Source: Symbiodinium natans
Taxonomy: Eukaryota; Sar; Dinophyceae; Suessiales; Symbiodiniaceae
DNA length: 62,000 nucleotides
Direction of reading: 5' to 3'
NCBI GenBank assembly: GCA_905221605.1
Contig: CAJNDS010002407.1
Span: forward strand, 10,001 to 72,000
Below, in pieces: positions 42,075-52,400 of the stretch. Position 1 is the stretch's first letter; every line of letters starts with the position of its first letter. Made by a program: the position numbers and the translations under genes. The notes beneath the pieces were generated by a model. The model was given only the letters and a program-made list of their open reading frames with translations. It had not been told where the DNA came from and made no database searches.

Positions 42075-44786
42075 GTTTCACGCATCGCTGCCTTGCCAGA
42101 GAGTCGCGTCACCCAGGTCGTTTGGGTTGTTGCGCTTGTTGTCAGTTGTTGCGGCTTTTAGGGCTTAAGATTTTTTAGGCAAGGTTTAGGGTTAGGGGCG
42201 CTAGGGTTTTTTGTTTTTGGTTGTTTTCGGGGTTTTGGGTTTTTAGGGTTGGCGGGTCTTTGCAGGGATTAGGGATGTAGGAATTTGTTTACGGCGTCTA
42301 GGCGTTCAGGGTTTTTAGGGTCAATTGTGTTTGGGCTTATCCGGCTTTACTTCTCGGACATTATACTTTGGAATTCAGCATCCCTTTGCTTGACAAGCTG
42401 CTTGACTATTGAAAGCTAGTCCATGAGCTGATGAACCCCAAACCCTGAACCCTAAACCCTAAACCCTAAACCCTAAACCCTAAAGATCAACTCTCAGTTC
42501 GTTGAGTGCCTCCGCAAATGAAAGCAACTGGGCTTGAGCCAGGATGGGCCCGAGGTGTTCGAGGGCTTTCGCCGGGCCGTGACGCAGGCGCGAGCACGGA
42601 TGCTATGGGTTTAGGGTTTGGGGTTTGGGGTTTAGGGTTTAGGGTTTAGGGTTTAGGGTTTGGGGTTCCCTATAGACCCTAAACCTTAAACGCCCAAGGG
42701 TTGCTGTGAAACCCGCTATTTTGTCCAGTTGCGGCCTGAAACTGATCATGCTTGGCTTGAGGAGTTGGCTTCGGGGGAATCCCCTACTACCCCCCTCTAT
42801 ACGACCCCCCCTTTAATTTTCAGGAAGGAACCTAAGGGGGGGGGAGCCCTAAACTTTAAACCCCTAAACGCTAAACCCTAAACCCTAAAAACCGACAGAG
42901 AGGGGGGGGTGCTTCACATGGTCTTAGGGTCCTGGCTCAAGATCGTGCTCTCAGGAAGGATGAGGGGAGGCATTTCGTGGCGCACCAAACGATACAGTCC
43001 CTAGCCCTAAACCTAAACCCCAAACCCTGAACCCTGATCCCTAAAACTTCTTCCTTGGACCTCCGTCCTACCTGTGAGGCTGCACGAGGCCGGGAAGCGC
43101 CGCCGAAGCAGCTTCTGGGCGGATTAGACAACAAGGCACAGGGGGTGCCGCCGAAGCTTGTTAGGTTTCAGGGTTGAGGGTTCAGGGTGCAGGGTTCAGG
43201 GTTTAGGGTTTAGGAACTCTGTCGTTTGGATGTTTTCTTGTGTCTGCTCAGTCGTTGCACTGTGCCTTCACCAGGTGTTTGTTGCGGAATAAACGGAGAT
43301 CCGGGCCCCCGGAGTAGGCCCTTGTTTCCTTTTCTTAGGGTTGCGGGGGTTCCCTGGAAATCCCCTTAACACCACAAAGGTTACCCTTTTTGTCCTCCTC
43401 AGGAATCATGTTTTTTTTTTTGTTTTTCTCTTCTGCCCTTTGTGCAGGAGGCGGTGCTTCGCTTTCTCATTAGCCTCCATGAGGCAAAGCATCTCAGCTG
43501 CCGTGAAGGGCTTAGGGCGTAATCTGAGGCTTCAAGGCAGATCCTTTCGATGCGGTACCCGTTAAACGGGCACATTGAATGAGGCCTACCACTAGAGTCC
43601 CTAAAGTTCACTAAAGCAGAAATCCTCGCGCTGCTATATCATGCCCATGGATCTTCACATCCGGTTTAGGGTTTAGTGTTAGGGGTTTGGGGTTTAGGGT
43701 TTAGTGCTTAGGGTTTAAGGCTTAGGGTTTAAGAGTACGCTTGCTGTGGACGAGTGTTTGATTTTAGACATCGGCTTGCCGCCCTCCGCCTTTACCTCCC
43801 CTCTCTCCTTTTCTCTCTTTCTCGCTGGTGGGCCCCGTTTCTGTGTGTAGGGTTTAGGGAGTTTAGGGAGTTTAGGGAGTTTAGGGAGTTTAGGGAGTTT
43901 AGGGAGTTTAGGGAGTTTAGGGAGTTTAGGGAGTTGGGGTTCACGGTGGAGCTGAGGAAGATGTATCGCAGGCAGATTGTGGCTGTCATGGCCGTGCTGA
44001 TGCATGAGCCTTGGGCCGTCATCATGAAAGACCTAGGGCAAGAACCACACCCTAAGGGGGGTTTAGGGTTTGGGGTTTGGGGTTTCGGGTTTGGGGTTTA
44101 GGGGTTTAGGGGTTTAGGGTTAGGGTTTAGGGTTTAGGGTTTGGGGTTTCGGGTTTCGGGTTTAGGGTTGAGGGTTTAGGGTCCATGTACCTTGTGATTG
44201 TATACTTGGCCCCCAAAGTCCCTAGATAGCAAGTACTTTAAGGCCCAAGCATTCCCTATTTAGGTACATGGACCCTTAGGGCTAGGGCAAGAAACCACAC
44301 ACCTTTTTGTCGGAGTTAGGCATCCAGAAGTCCCCAAAACGGGCTCTGGATTCAGGTTTCAGCATTTAAAGACCCTGCAACCCTGAAATCCCAAAGCCCT
44401 CGCATGTCAAGCTTAGGAAAAGCCTTGGCACAGCGCGCTGTGCCAAGATGAAGGCCTTGGGGACTAAATAAACCCTTTTTGGCCCGAAGACCTGAAAAAA
44501 TGGGGATTAAAGAGCTCGTACTCCTCTGAATATCGACCTCGCGGTACGATTGTTCTGAAGACACTTGAAAATTGCGGTTACAGAACTCTTACCCCTCAGA
44601 ATATTGTCCTCATAGCAGTTTCAGTCTCACAAAGCAGGTTTTGGCGGGGTCCTTGCGGTGTAGGCCCTACTTGGAGGTTCAGGGCACCTAGTACCAACTT
44701 ATAAGTGCAGTAAAAAACCCACTTTTCAGCCCCTTAAGTACCCTAATAGGGTTATATTTGGGTTATAAGTACAGTTACCCTAAAAC

Positions 44787-44820
<34 letters not shown>

Positions 44821-47800
44821 CCGCAACCCTCAACCCTCAACCCTAAACCCTAACCCCTAAACCCTAAACCCTAAACCCGAAACCCTAAACCCTAAACCCT
44901 AAACCCGAAACCCTAAACCCTAAACCCTAAACCTCCAAGAAAGCCGAAGCCAGCTCTGGGAGCTGCCAGGCCTGCGCCAGCGACTTCCCAGTGATCTCCA
45001 GGCAGCCGTGGACGAGGGCCCGGCAGACGACGAGGAGGCTTAGGGTTTAGGGTTTGGGGTTTAGGGGTGTAGGGTTTGGGGTTTTTGGGGTTTAGGGTTT
45101 GGGGTTTAGGGTTTAGGGTTTGGGGGTTTGGGGGTTTGAGGGTTTGGGGTTTGGGATTTAGGGTTTGGGGGTTTGGGGTTCAGGATTTAGGGTTTGGGGT
45201 TTAGGGTTTAGGGTATCTATGAGGTTGAGCATTTGGGGTGCATGCGGGCTTCAGTAGAAGGCTTTACAAGTGCTTGGGGGTGAAGGGCTTGCGTATCTTG
45301 TGGGACCCTGTTTGGGATGCGGCGGATGAACCCGGAAACCCCTAAACCCGAAGCCAGAAACATCTAAGCCCGAAACTCCTACACCCGAAACCTCTAAACC
45401 CGAAACCCCTAAACCCCAAAACCCCCACTCCCTTTAAGCCCTCAACCCTAAACCCCTAAGCCCCTAACCCTAAACCCTAAACCCTCTTCGCACCAGGAAG
45501 CCGGAGAGGCTGAAGAGGCTGAGGCGGCAGATGAACCTCAGCCCGAGGCCTCCAGGGGAGGGTTTAGGGTTTAGGGTTTAGGGTTTAGTGTTTAGGGTTT
45601 AGGGTTTAGGGTTCAAGGGTTTAAGGGTTTAGGGTTTAAGGGTTTAGGGTTTAGGGGTAGAGAGTTCAGGGATCAAGCGGTCTGGGGTTCAGTCGTTTTG
45701 GGTTTCGTGGCTTTGGGGAATAGGGGTTTGGGTCAGGGTTAAGCTTAGGGTGTAAGGTGTAGGCGGTTGAGCGCAAGGGCCCAAGGATGTGGGGTTTCAG
45801 GGCGGAGGGTTTAGGGGTTTACTTGTGCGCTGTAGGGTCCAGGGGTTTGGGGGGGTTTTGTTCTTTGGGGGTTTTGGAGTTGAGGGTTGAGGGGCGGAAG
45901 CTTCACTGGGCTCAAAAAACCATACTCTATTTTCGGGGCTTCTGCATGCCAGGCCTTGTTTGGGGTTTGGCTGTGAGGGTTGCGAAGTATCGCGTGCAGC
46001 CTTGGGGCTAGGGGTGCAGCTTCGGGTCAGAGGTTCAGAATATTTTGTTTGGTTGCTTCAGACAACGACAACAATTGTTTCATGATTCCATTGTCCGGGG
46101 AGTTGGCGAAGCCACAAAAGCCTGAGTAAACCCCAAACCCTAAACCCTAAACTAAACCCTAACCCTAAACCCTAAACCTTAACCTTAAACCCTCTTATCA
46201 GCGGGGTATTGAGGTTTAGCTTCTTTCTCGCCCTTAGGAAGCCTTGCAGACGCGTCGATCCTCGAGGCAGGCTGACCGGATCTGAGATAAATGGCACCCT
46301 GTTTAGGGTTTAGGGTTTAGGGTGTAGGGTTTAGGGTTTAGGGTTTAGGGTTTAGGACCTGTTGGGTCTCGATCATCGTATACTGTACTAGGTAGGCCCT
46401 TGGGATATTTTCTATTTTCTCTTATGGGGTTCAAGAGGATTATTTAGGAGTATTTTTCAAAAGGCTTTTCAGGGGCCATGTTAGTGTACATTCCTGATCG
46501 TTTTGAGTCCTTAAGCCCTGAACCCCCCTCCGGTAGCCACGATGGTTGCTCTGCAGTTTTTAGGTCTTTGGGCGTTGTAGGGTTCTCGGGCAGGCGTTAG
46601 AAAAGTAGCCCTTAAGGTAACCTCCGGTTTGAGCGCAGGTACTTGAGAAACAAGTTACCTGGAGGCTTATGTCCTATCCCCTTTTTGGTACTTTTTTTCG
46701 GGTAGGATTGTCCCAGAACCACAACTAGAACCCCGACGGCAAATAACTTCGCTGCTTCGCCTTTCCGTCAGACTTTTGCCCTCTCAAGGCAGATCAAGCC
46801 CTGGATAGGCTCTACTCGAAGCCCCTGCACCTCTCAGCCCCAAAGCCCTGCCCCCAAGTATCCCTTTGAAGGCGACACGGAGATACCCTCCAATATGAAG
46901 CAACCTCGAAGGCACACGTCAAGGGGGATACTTGGAGGTTCCATGTCCTCCTAAATACAAGCAGCACCCAAGTCTGAAAGCTTATTCGGATTCTAAGGAT
47001 ATGAGGGCTTTCGACCCTAAGCCCCCCCTAAGCCCCAACCTGGAAGACCAAATGAACACTAAAACTCGTATACCCCATGCTACTCTATAACCTTCACTAG
47101 GGCATATGAACCATAAGCCCTTACTAGGGTTCCTTTAAATCCTTTTAGAGGAAATGGCTTAGCACGCCCCCAAACCACGCCCCCAAAACCCGCAAGTGGG
47201 CCATGGCGGCGGCGGTGCTGAAGCCGCTCTTGTCCCAGGGCTCCAGCGAGGGCTCAGCGATTGCCGTGGAAAGGCCTCCGACTTCCGAAGAACCTGGATA
47301 GGGTTTAGGGTTTAGGGTTTAGGGTTTAGGGTTTAGGGTTTGGGCCCCCTAAGCCTATGGACCTATGGATTCCAAGGCCCTCATACCCCTAACCCCAAAC
47401 CCTAAACCCGAAACTCTAAACCCTGCCCTGGTTGAGAGGTACTCAAAAATGACCCTCCAAGTTATCTCACAAGTTCTTCAGGGGAGTTAGGTACTATGTA
47501 TTAGGATTTCAGGGTTTAGGGCTTTCCAGGTACCCGGTATTCCACTATACAGGGCAATTCAGAAGTGGTAAGTCAAAGCAGATTCGGAACCATGGCTTTG
47601 CTTGGCTTCGAAGTTTAGGGGTTTGGGGTTTGGGGTTTAGGGTTTAGGGTTTAGGGTGGTTTAGGACTTGGAGCCTTCCAGCTTTGGGAGAACAAGGCTT
47701 GGGGGGTTCGGCGTTTCCGGCGATTTTGTTTTCGATTTCAGGAGCTCGTTTCTTTATAGGGTCCTTAAGGGAAGGGGGGATTCAAGGGAAGTCTGTAATC

Positions 47801-48201
47801 CAAGGTTCCCCAGTACACCCCACACTCCCTGAGGCTCCCTAAGCTTCCCTAAAATTCCCTAGGTACCTACCCAAGAGCACCCTCCCTTCTTGGCTTTAGG
47901 GCGAGTGAAGTTTTGACCCAAGGAAAAGACTTAACAGAATCCGTGGTGTCTACACGACTTAAGGTTCGTAGTATAGGCCGCAGGTTCGCTATATCCCCCT
48001 TGTTTTTTTCTCAAATTTTTGTTTATATAAAACCCAAGAGAATATTAAACATATTATGTTTATTGAGGTTCTAAGGGGAGTATAGTATGTTATAGTATGT
48101 AGGAGCCGCAGCCCTGGAAAAGGCAGGAGTCCTTGCAAGCCAAGCTGGTGGCAGAGTATACGAAGGTCCATGACTTGCCGAGCCTCCAGGACATCTGTTG
48201 A
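42075..48201 (+). CDS. unrecognised protein, ten phase-matched exons to a stop
   Basis: Exons (donor): 42075-42116 (GT), 42543-42608 (GT), 43079-43164 (GT), 43972-44037 (GC), 44950-45037 (GC), 45497-45561 (GT), 46238-46300 (GT), 46537-46552 (GC), 47197-47289 (GA), 48127-48201 (TGA). Phase is kept at every junction, giving about 220 residues. Readable segments: DGPEVFEGFRRAVTQARARM, KQLLGGLDNKAQGVPPKLV, QIVAVMAVLMHEPWAVIMKD, QLWELPGLRQRLPSDLQAAV, an acidic stretch (GEAEEAEAADEPQPEA), KPCRRVDPRGRLTGSEINGT, and the tail LVAEYTKVHDLPSLQDIC. Introns begin with TTTAGGG and end with CCCTAAA arrays in most cases. The 16-nt exon is the weakest link. 41264-41336 may be the first exon. No domain family recognised. 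Confidence 0.55.
43852..43935. repeat. 9-bp tandem array (GTTTAGGGA)n, second locus
   Basis: Nine or so near-perfect 9-mers, the same unit as 40124-40205. It ends 37 nt before the exon at 43972. On + it yields an artefactual Arg-Glu-Phe repeat that appears fused to the exon. Confidence 0.9.
44180..44278. mobile_element. family A inverted-repeat element
   Basis: AGGGTCCATGTACCTTGTGA to TTTAGGTACATGGACCCTTA with the AAGTACTTTAAGGC core. It abuts a TTTAGGG array on its left. Confidence 0.75.
44669..44778. mobile_element. family B element, 3'-truncated by a telomere-like array
   Basis: CTACTTGGAGGTTCAGGGCA begins it, and TTATAAGTACAGTTACCCTAA runs straight into CCCTCAA/CCCTAAA repeats. The array replaced or grew at its right end. 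Confidence 0.6.
44780..44935. repeat. telomere-like array CCCTCAA/CCCTAAA
   Basis: Five CCCTCAA units, then CCCTAAA and CCCGAAA units, ending at the acceptor region of exon 44950. Confidence 0.85.
45040..45215. repeat. telomere-like array TTTAGGG/TTTGGGG
   Basis: Starts with the GC donor itself (GCTTAGGGTTTAGGG). Rich in TTTGGGG and GTTTGGGG variants. Confidence 0.85.
47759..47893. mobile_element. family E inverted-repeat element
   Basis: GGGTCCTTAAGGGAAGGGG to CACCCTCCCTTCTTGGC. The interior GAGGCTCCCTAAGCTTCCCT is reversed relative to the 40.5 kb copy. Confidence 0.55.
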
Positions 48202-48211
48202 TACGCGATGC

Positions 48212-48297
48212 AGACCCCTAAACCCTAAACCCTAAACCCTAAACCCTAAACCCTAAACCCTAAACCCTAAACCCTAAACCCTAAACCCTAAACCCAC
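48212..48297. repeat. telomere-like array (CCCTAAA)n
   Basis: Twelve perfect units start just after the TGA-containing exon of the preceding gene. It could lie in the 5' leader or first intron of the transporter. Confidence 0.9.
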
Positions 48298-48816
48298 AAT
48301 GTGTCGGGGGATGTTCTGCTTTGTTCTTGTGTTGGGGGGGAGGGGGGGGGGACAGGGGGAGATATAGCAACCTGAGACAACAAGAAGCTGAGCCCTGTCC
48401 CTGAACCCTATAAACCCTGTAAATACTATAAACCCTGTGAACTCTATAAACCCTACAACCCCTAAACCCCGAACCCCGTAAACCCTATAAACCCTATAAG
48501 CCCTACAAGCCCTACAAACCCTAAACCCCAAACCCTATAAACCCTGTATACCCTACAAACCCTAAGCCCCAGCCCCCCAAACCCTAAACCCCAAACCCCG
48601 AACCATATACCCAAACCCCATAAACCCTGCGAACCCGATAAACCCAAACCCCTATAGCCCCGACAAGCCCGAAAATCCTATAAACCCTAGAAACCCTAAA
48701 AAAACTATGAACTAAACTATAAACTATAAACTAAACTACAACCTTATAAATCCCATAAAAGCCTTAAATTTAGCACCCAAGCCGACACTTGCACCTCCAA
48801 GCTACCCCAAAACCTC
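48298..48816. other. degenerate CCCTATAAA-type DNA
   Basis: Irregular ACCCTATAAACCC and CCCTACAAACCC repeats over about 350 nt, with no open island of note. Confidence 0.5.
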
Positions 48817-48914
48817 CTGGTTCTTAGCAGGGAATGAGGGAATTTGGGCCCTGTATATACCCTTTAAGGGATTATATAGGGTACCTCATTCCCGCATTCC
48901 CTACTAAGAACCAG
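48817..48914. mobile_element. family G inverted-repeat element
   Basis: CTGGTTCTTAGCAGGGAATG and CATTCCCTACTAAGAACCAG are complementary with one mismatch over 20 bp. The inner TATATACCC/GGGATTATATAGGG is also inverted. 98 bp. A decayed relative lies at about 14285-14365. Confidence 0.75.
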
Positions 48915-49486
48915 CCCCCAAAACCCTCAGTCGAAGACGAGCTCCGAGGCCACGTCTCCAAGCTCGAGGGATCCCTTTTTTCCTTCATCCTAAGCCCCAA
49001 ACCCCAAACCCTAAATCCTAAACCCCAAGCCCCAAACCATCCTAAGCCTATAAATCCTAAACCCCAAACCCTAAATCCTAAACCCCCAAGCCCTGAACCC
49101 TAAACCCTCCAAAACTGCCGGGGCGTATGGTATCCCGACCCTGATGATCAAGAGATGGCCATTATTCAGACATGCGCACATCCTCTACACCACGCACTCC
49201 TTGAGTTGAGCATGCTGACCTAGCGCTGTCAGTGAATCTAGGCGCAAAAGGAGGCTTAGGAGGGAAGGTTTAGGGTTGAGGGTTTGGTGTTTAGGCTTGA
49301 GGGTTTTGGGTGCCTATTGGAGGAAAGGTTTGGTCTTCTAGGGCTTTAGCTTTGTTTTTGGGGCTGTTATCATCGTGTTTCCTAAACCCTAAACCCTAAA
49401 CCCTAAACCCTAAACCCTAAACCCTAAACCCTAAACCCTAAACATCCCTAAACCCTAAACCCTAAACTCTAAATGGCTTGTGTCAG

Positions 49487-52400
49487 GACGGGGAGTTGGA
49501 CCGCAGGCTGAATTCGGTGGAGCTGACGCTCTTGGGCGCCTTGGTGCGGGGTATTTAAGGCTCTCGGTTTAAGACCCAACCCCCCCCCCCCCCGTCCGTC
49601 TATGATTCATCCCTATTTGGTGTATAGTTAAAACGCCCCTAAACCCTAAGCCCTAAATCCTAAACCCTAGACCCTTGAGGAATTGGAGCCTGTATCGGAG
49701 CTGGCATCTTCGTTCTGACGGGCGCGGAGGTGGCCGAAGATGGGCGGTTTAGGGTTTTTGGGGTTAGGGTTTAGGGTTTAGGGTTTAGGGTTTAGAGTTT
49801 AGGGTTTAGGGTTTAGGATCCGCATTGCGGAGAGTTGGCGCGTTTTTTGGCGTTTGAATTGCTAGTACTGACTCGGCAGCGCCCGAAGCCTCCAAACTCC
49901 AGTCCCTCCACCCTAGACCGAACCCTACTGAACCCCCTATACCCTAAACCCTAAACCCCAAACAGCCCGAAACCCGAGCTCAACTTAGTACAACCGCTAT
50001 CAAGCTGGGAACAAGGAATTAAAAACTCCCCCCCCAAGGCTGTACCCCTAAAGGTTCCCTTTAAATATTCTCCGCATATGGCCCTATATGGCCCGTCTAC
50101 TACTTTAAGCGATCTTAAGAAAAAGGTCCCCAAAACCCTAGGGTACAGTTCAGGGTACCCGAAACCCTAAAGCCGAAACCCTAAAGCCTAAACCCTATAA
50201 ACCCTTAACCCTCGAGATTCCGTAGGCCCGCATCGCTGGGCCCTCTGTGTCCGTTGCCTTCCTCCTGGCTGCCGCATCCTCTGTCTTCAATGGCCGCTTG
50301 GGTGGAGAAACCCAACGCCCTAAACCCCATAAAGTTTAGGATTTAGGGTTTAGGGTTTAGGGTTTGTAAACCCCTTTAAGCAAAAAATGGGCGCTTAATC
50401 CTAGGTCACTGGGCAGCCCAGACCCGAAACCCTGAACCCTGAACCCTGAACCCTGAACCCTGAACCCTAAACCCTAAACCCTAAACCCTAAACCCTAAAC
50501 CCTAAACCCTAAACCCTACCCCCCCCCCCCCCCCCTACCCTAATTAACCCCTTCAGAGGCCTGTGCTTCGCCGAGTTGGCCACGCGGCTGCCCGTCTCCG
50601 GCTCCGCCTACCTGTACGTGTCCCTGGGCGAAATCTTGCACTTTCCGTTCAGACTCAGGGCTTTAGGGGGTTTAGGGTTTAAGGGTTAAGGGTTTAAGGG
50701 TTAAGGGTTTAGGGTTTAGGGTTTAGGGCCCTTGGGTCTTAGAAGTTATACAAGGCTTGAGGGGTTCTTTAAGGGGTCCCCATTTAAAGGGCCCATACTA
50801 AGGGACCACGGAACTACCCCAAGAACCTAGTGCACAGGTATTGCATGTTCGGAGAGCTTCCAGCACTGATGCTCGTGATCAACCAGCTGGTCGACTACCA
50901 CATAGGCGATGGGCGCGGGTTGTTTGCCACCAAGATCCTAAGTTGCTGGTGTTTCATAAACCTTAAACCTTAAGCCCGAAGCCCCGAACCTCACACCCCC
51001 GACATGGAGAGCTCAAGTCAAGATACGCATCATCAGCGTGGGTTGTATAGCGGTCGGAATGGTTACTAGTACATGGTCCCTATATACTTATACTATAACA
51101 AACTCCCCCCCCCCCAAAAAAAAAACAAAAAAACAAAAAAGTAAATTGAAAAAACAACTTTTGCAATTGTTAAGGGTGTGAAAGTAGGTTGCCATGGATC
51201 CGACGTCAGTTTCCACCCCAGAATCCGAATCGTTGGAAGCCGACTCAGGGAATCTTCAAACCATGCATCGGCTCTTTTGCAAGCAAACCCCGAGCAGAGG
51301 ATACGTCCCAACCCTACACCCAAACCCTCAGTCTGAACCCTAAACCCTGAACTCTCAAGAGTGAAAGGAGCATGCCCCTAAACCCTTCGAGCCACATGCC
51401 CCTAACCTCTTTACGGCAGCCCGGTTCCAACTAAACCCGAAACCCGAAGTCCTAAAAACGAACACCTGAACCCTGAACCCTAAACCCTAACCCCTAAGAC
51501 CTAAACCCTAAACCCTCGACCCTAAACCCTAAACCCTAAACCCCAAACCCCAAACCCCAAACCCCAAACCCCAAACCCTGCCCTTGAATCTTTAAATCAC
51601 TCGCAGGGGCGGCCACCCTAGCTCGAAGCCTCGTCGCCTACGTCGCGGACGCATTCAAGGCCTCGGGCATCCCAATGCATGAGCCACTCAGTTCGAAGTA
51701 GGGTTTAGGGGTTTAGGGTTTAGGGTTTTAGGGTTTAGGGTTTTGGGCTTTAAGCGTAGGGTTTTAGGGGTTTGGGGTTTAGGTTTTAGGTTTAAGGGTT
51801 TTAGGGTTTAGCGTTTTAGGGTTTAGGGTTCAGGGTTTTGGGGTTTTGGTGTTTTGGGGTTTTCGGGTTTATGGTTTAGGGTTTAGGGTTTGACGGTTTT
51901 TGGGTTTAGGGTTTGCGAAGGGCTTAGGGTTTATTTAGGGTTTCGGGTTTAGGGTTTAGGGTTTATAGGCTTTATTTCGGGTTTAGGGTTTAGGGTTTAT
52001 AGGGCCTAGGGTGGTTTTGTTTGCTGCATTTTGTTTAGGGGTTTGGCTTCAGGGGACCTATTTAGGTGTTGTTTGGTTTGGGTGTTTCTAAGGGCTGCTT
52101 TTGTTTGCTTAATTGTTTCTAGAACTACAACCGGAAATCTAGGTCAGGCTTTGAGGGCTAAAGGTCTTTCAGGTGCAGGGGAACTGGGGTTCGAGGCTTT
52201 GACGGGAGCGGTACGGAGGGCTTTCGGGTTTAGGGCTCAAGGGATTTTGGATTGCTCAAGGGCCTTATGATTTGAAGAGCCTGGAACTTCAACATGTGCC
52301 TCTTGACCCTTAGGGCTTGAGGTCTTTCAACTCACATGGGGGGTCGGTTCCCAAATTGGGTACATATTATGTTGATCCGATTTTGCCTTTAGATGCAATG

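Noticed and set aside
43754-44101. Protein with an Arg-Glu-Phe tandem repeat
   Set aside because: The repeat is the translation of the 9-bp telomere-derived array. Only 43972-44037 behaves as an exon.
46061-46125. Exon reading NDNNCFMIPLSGELAKPQKP to a stop, as the end of the 42-48 kb gene
   Set aside because: It would be an alternative end, but the islands at 45497-45561 and 46238-46300 join in phase without it, and later exons continue the frame.
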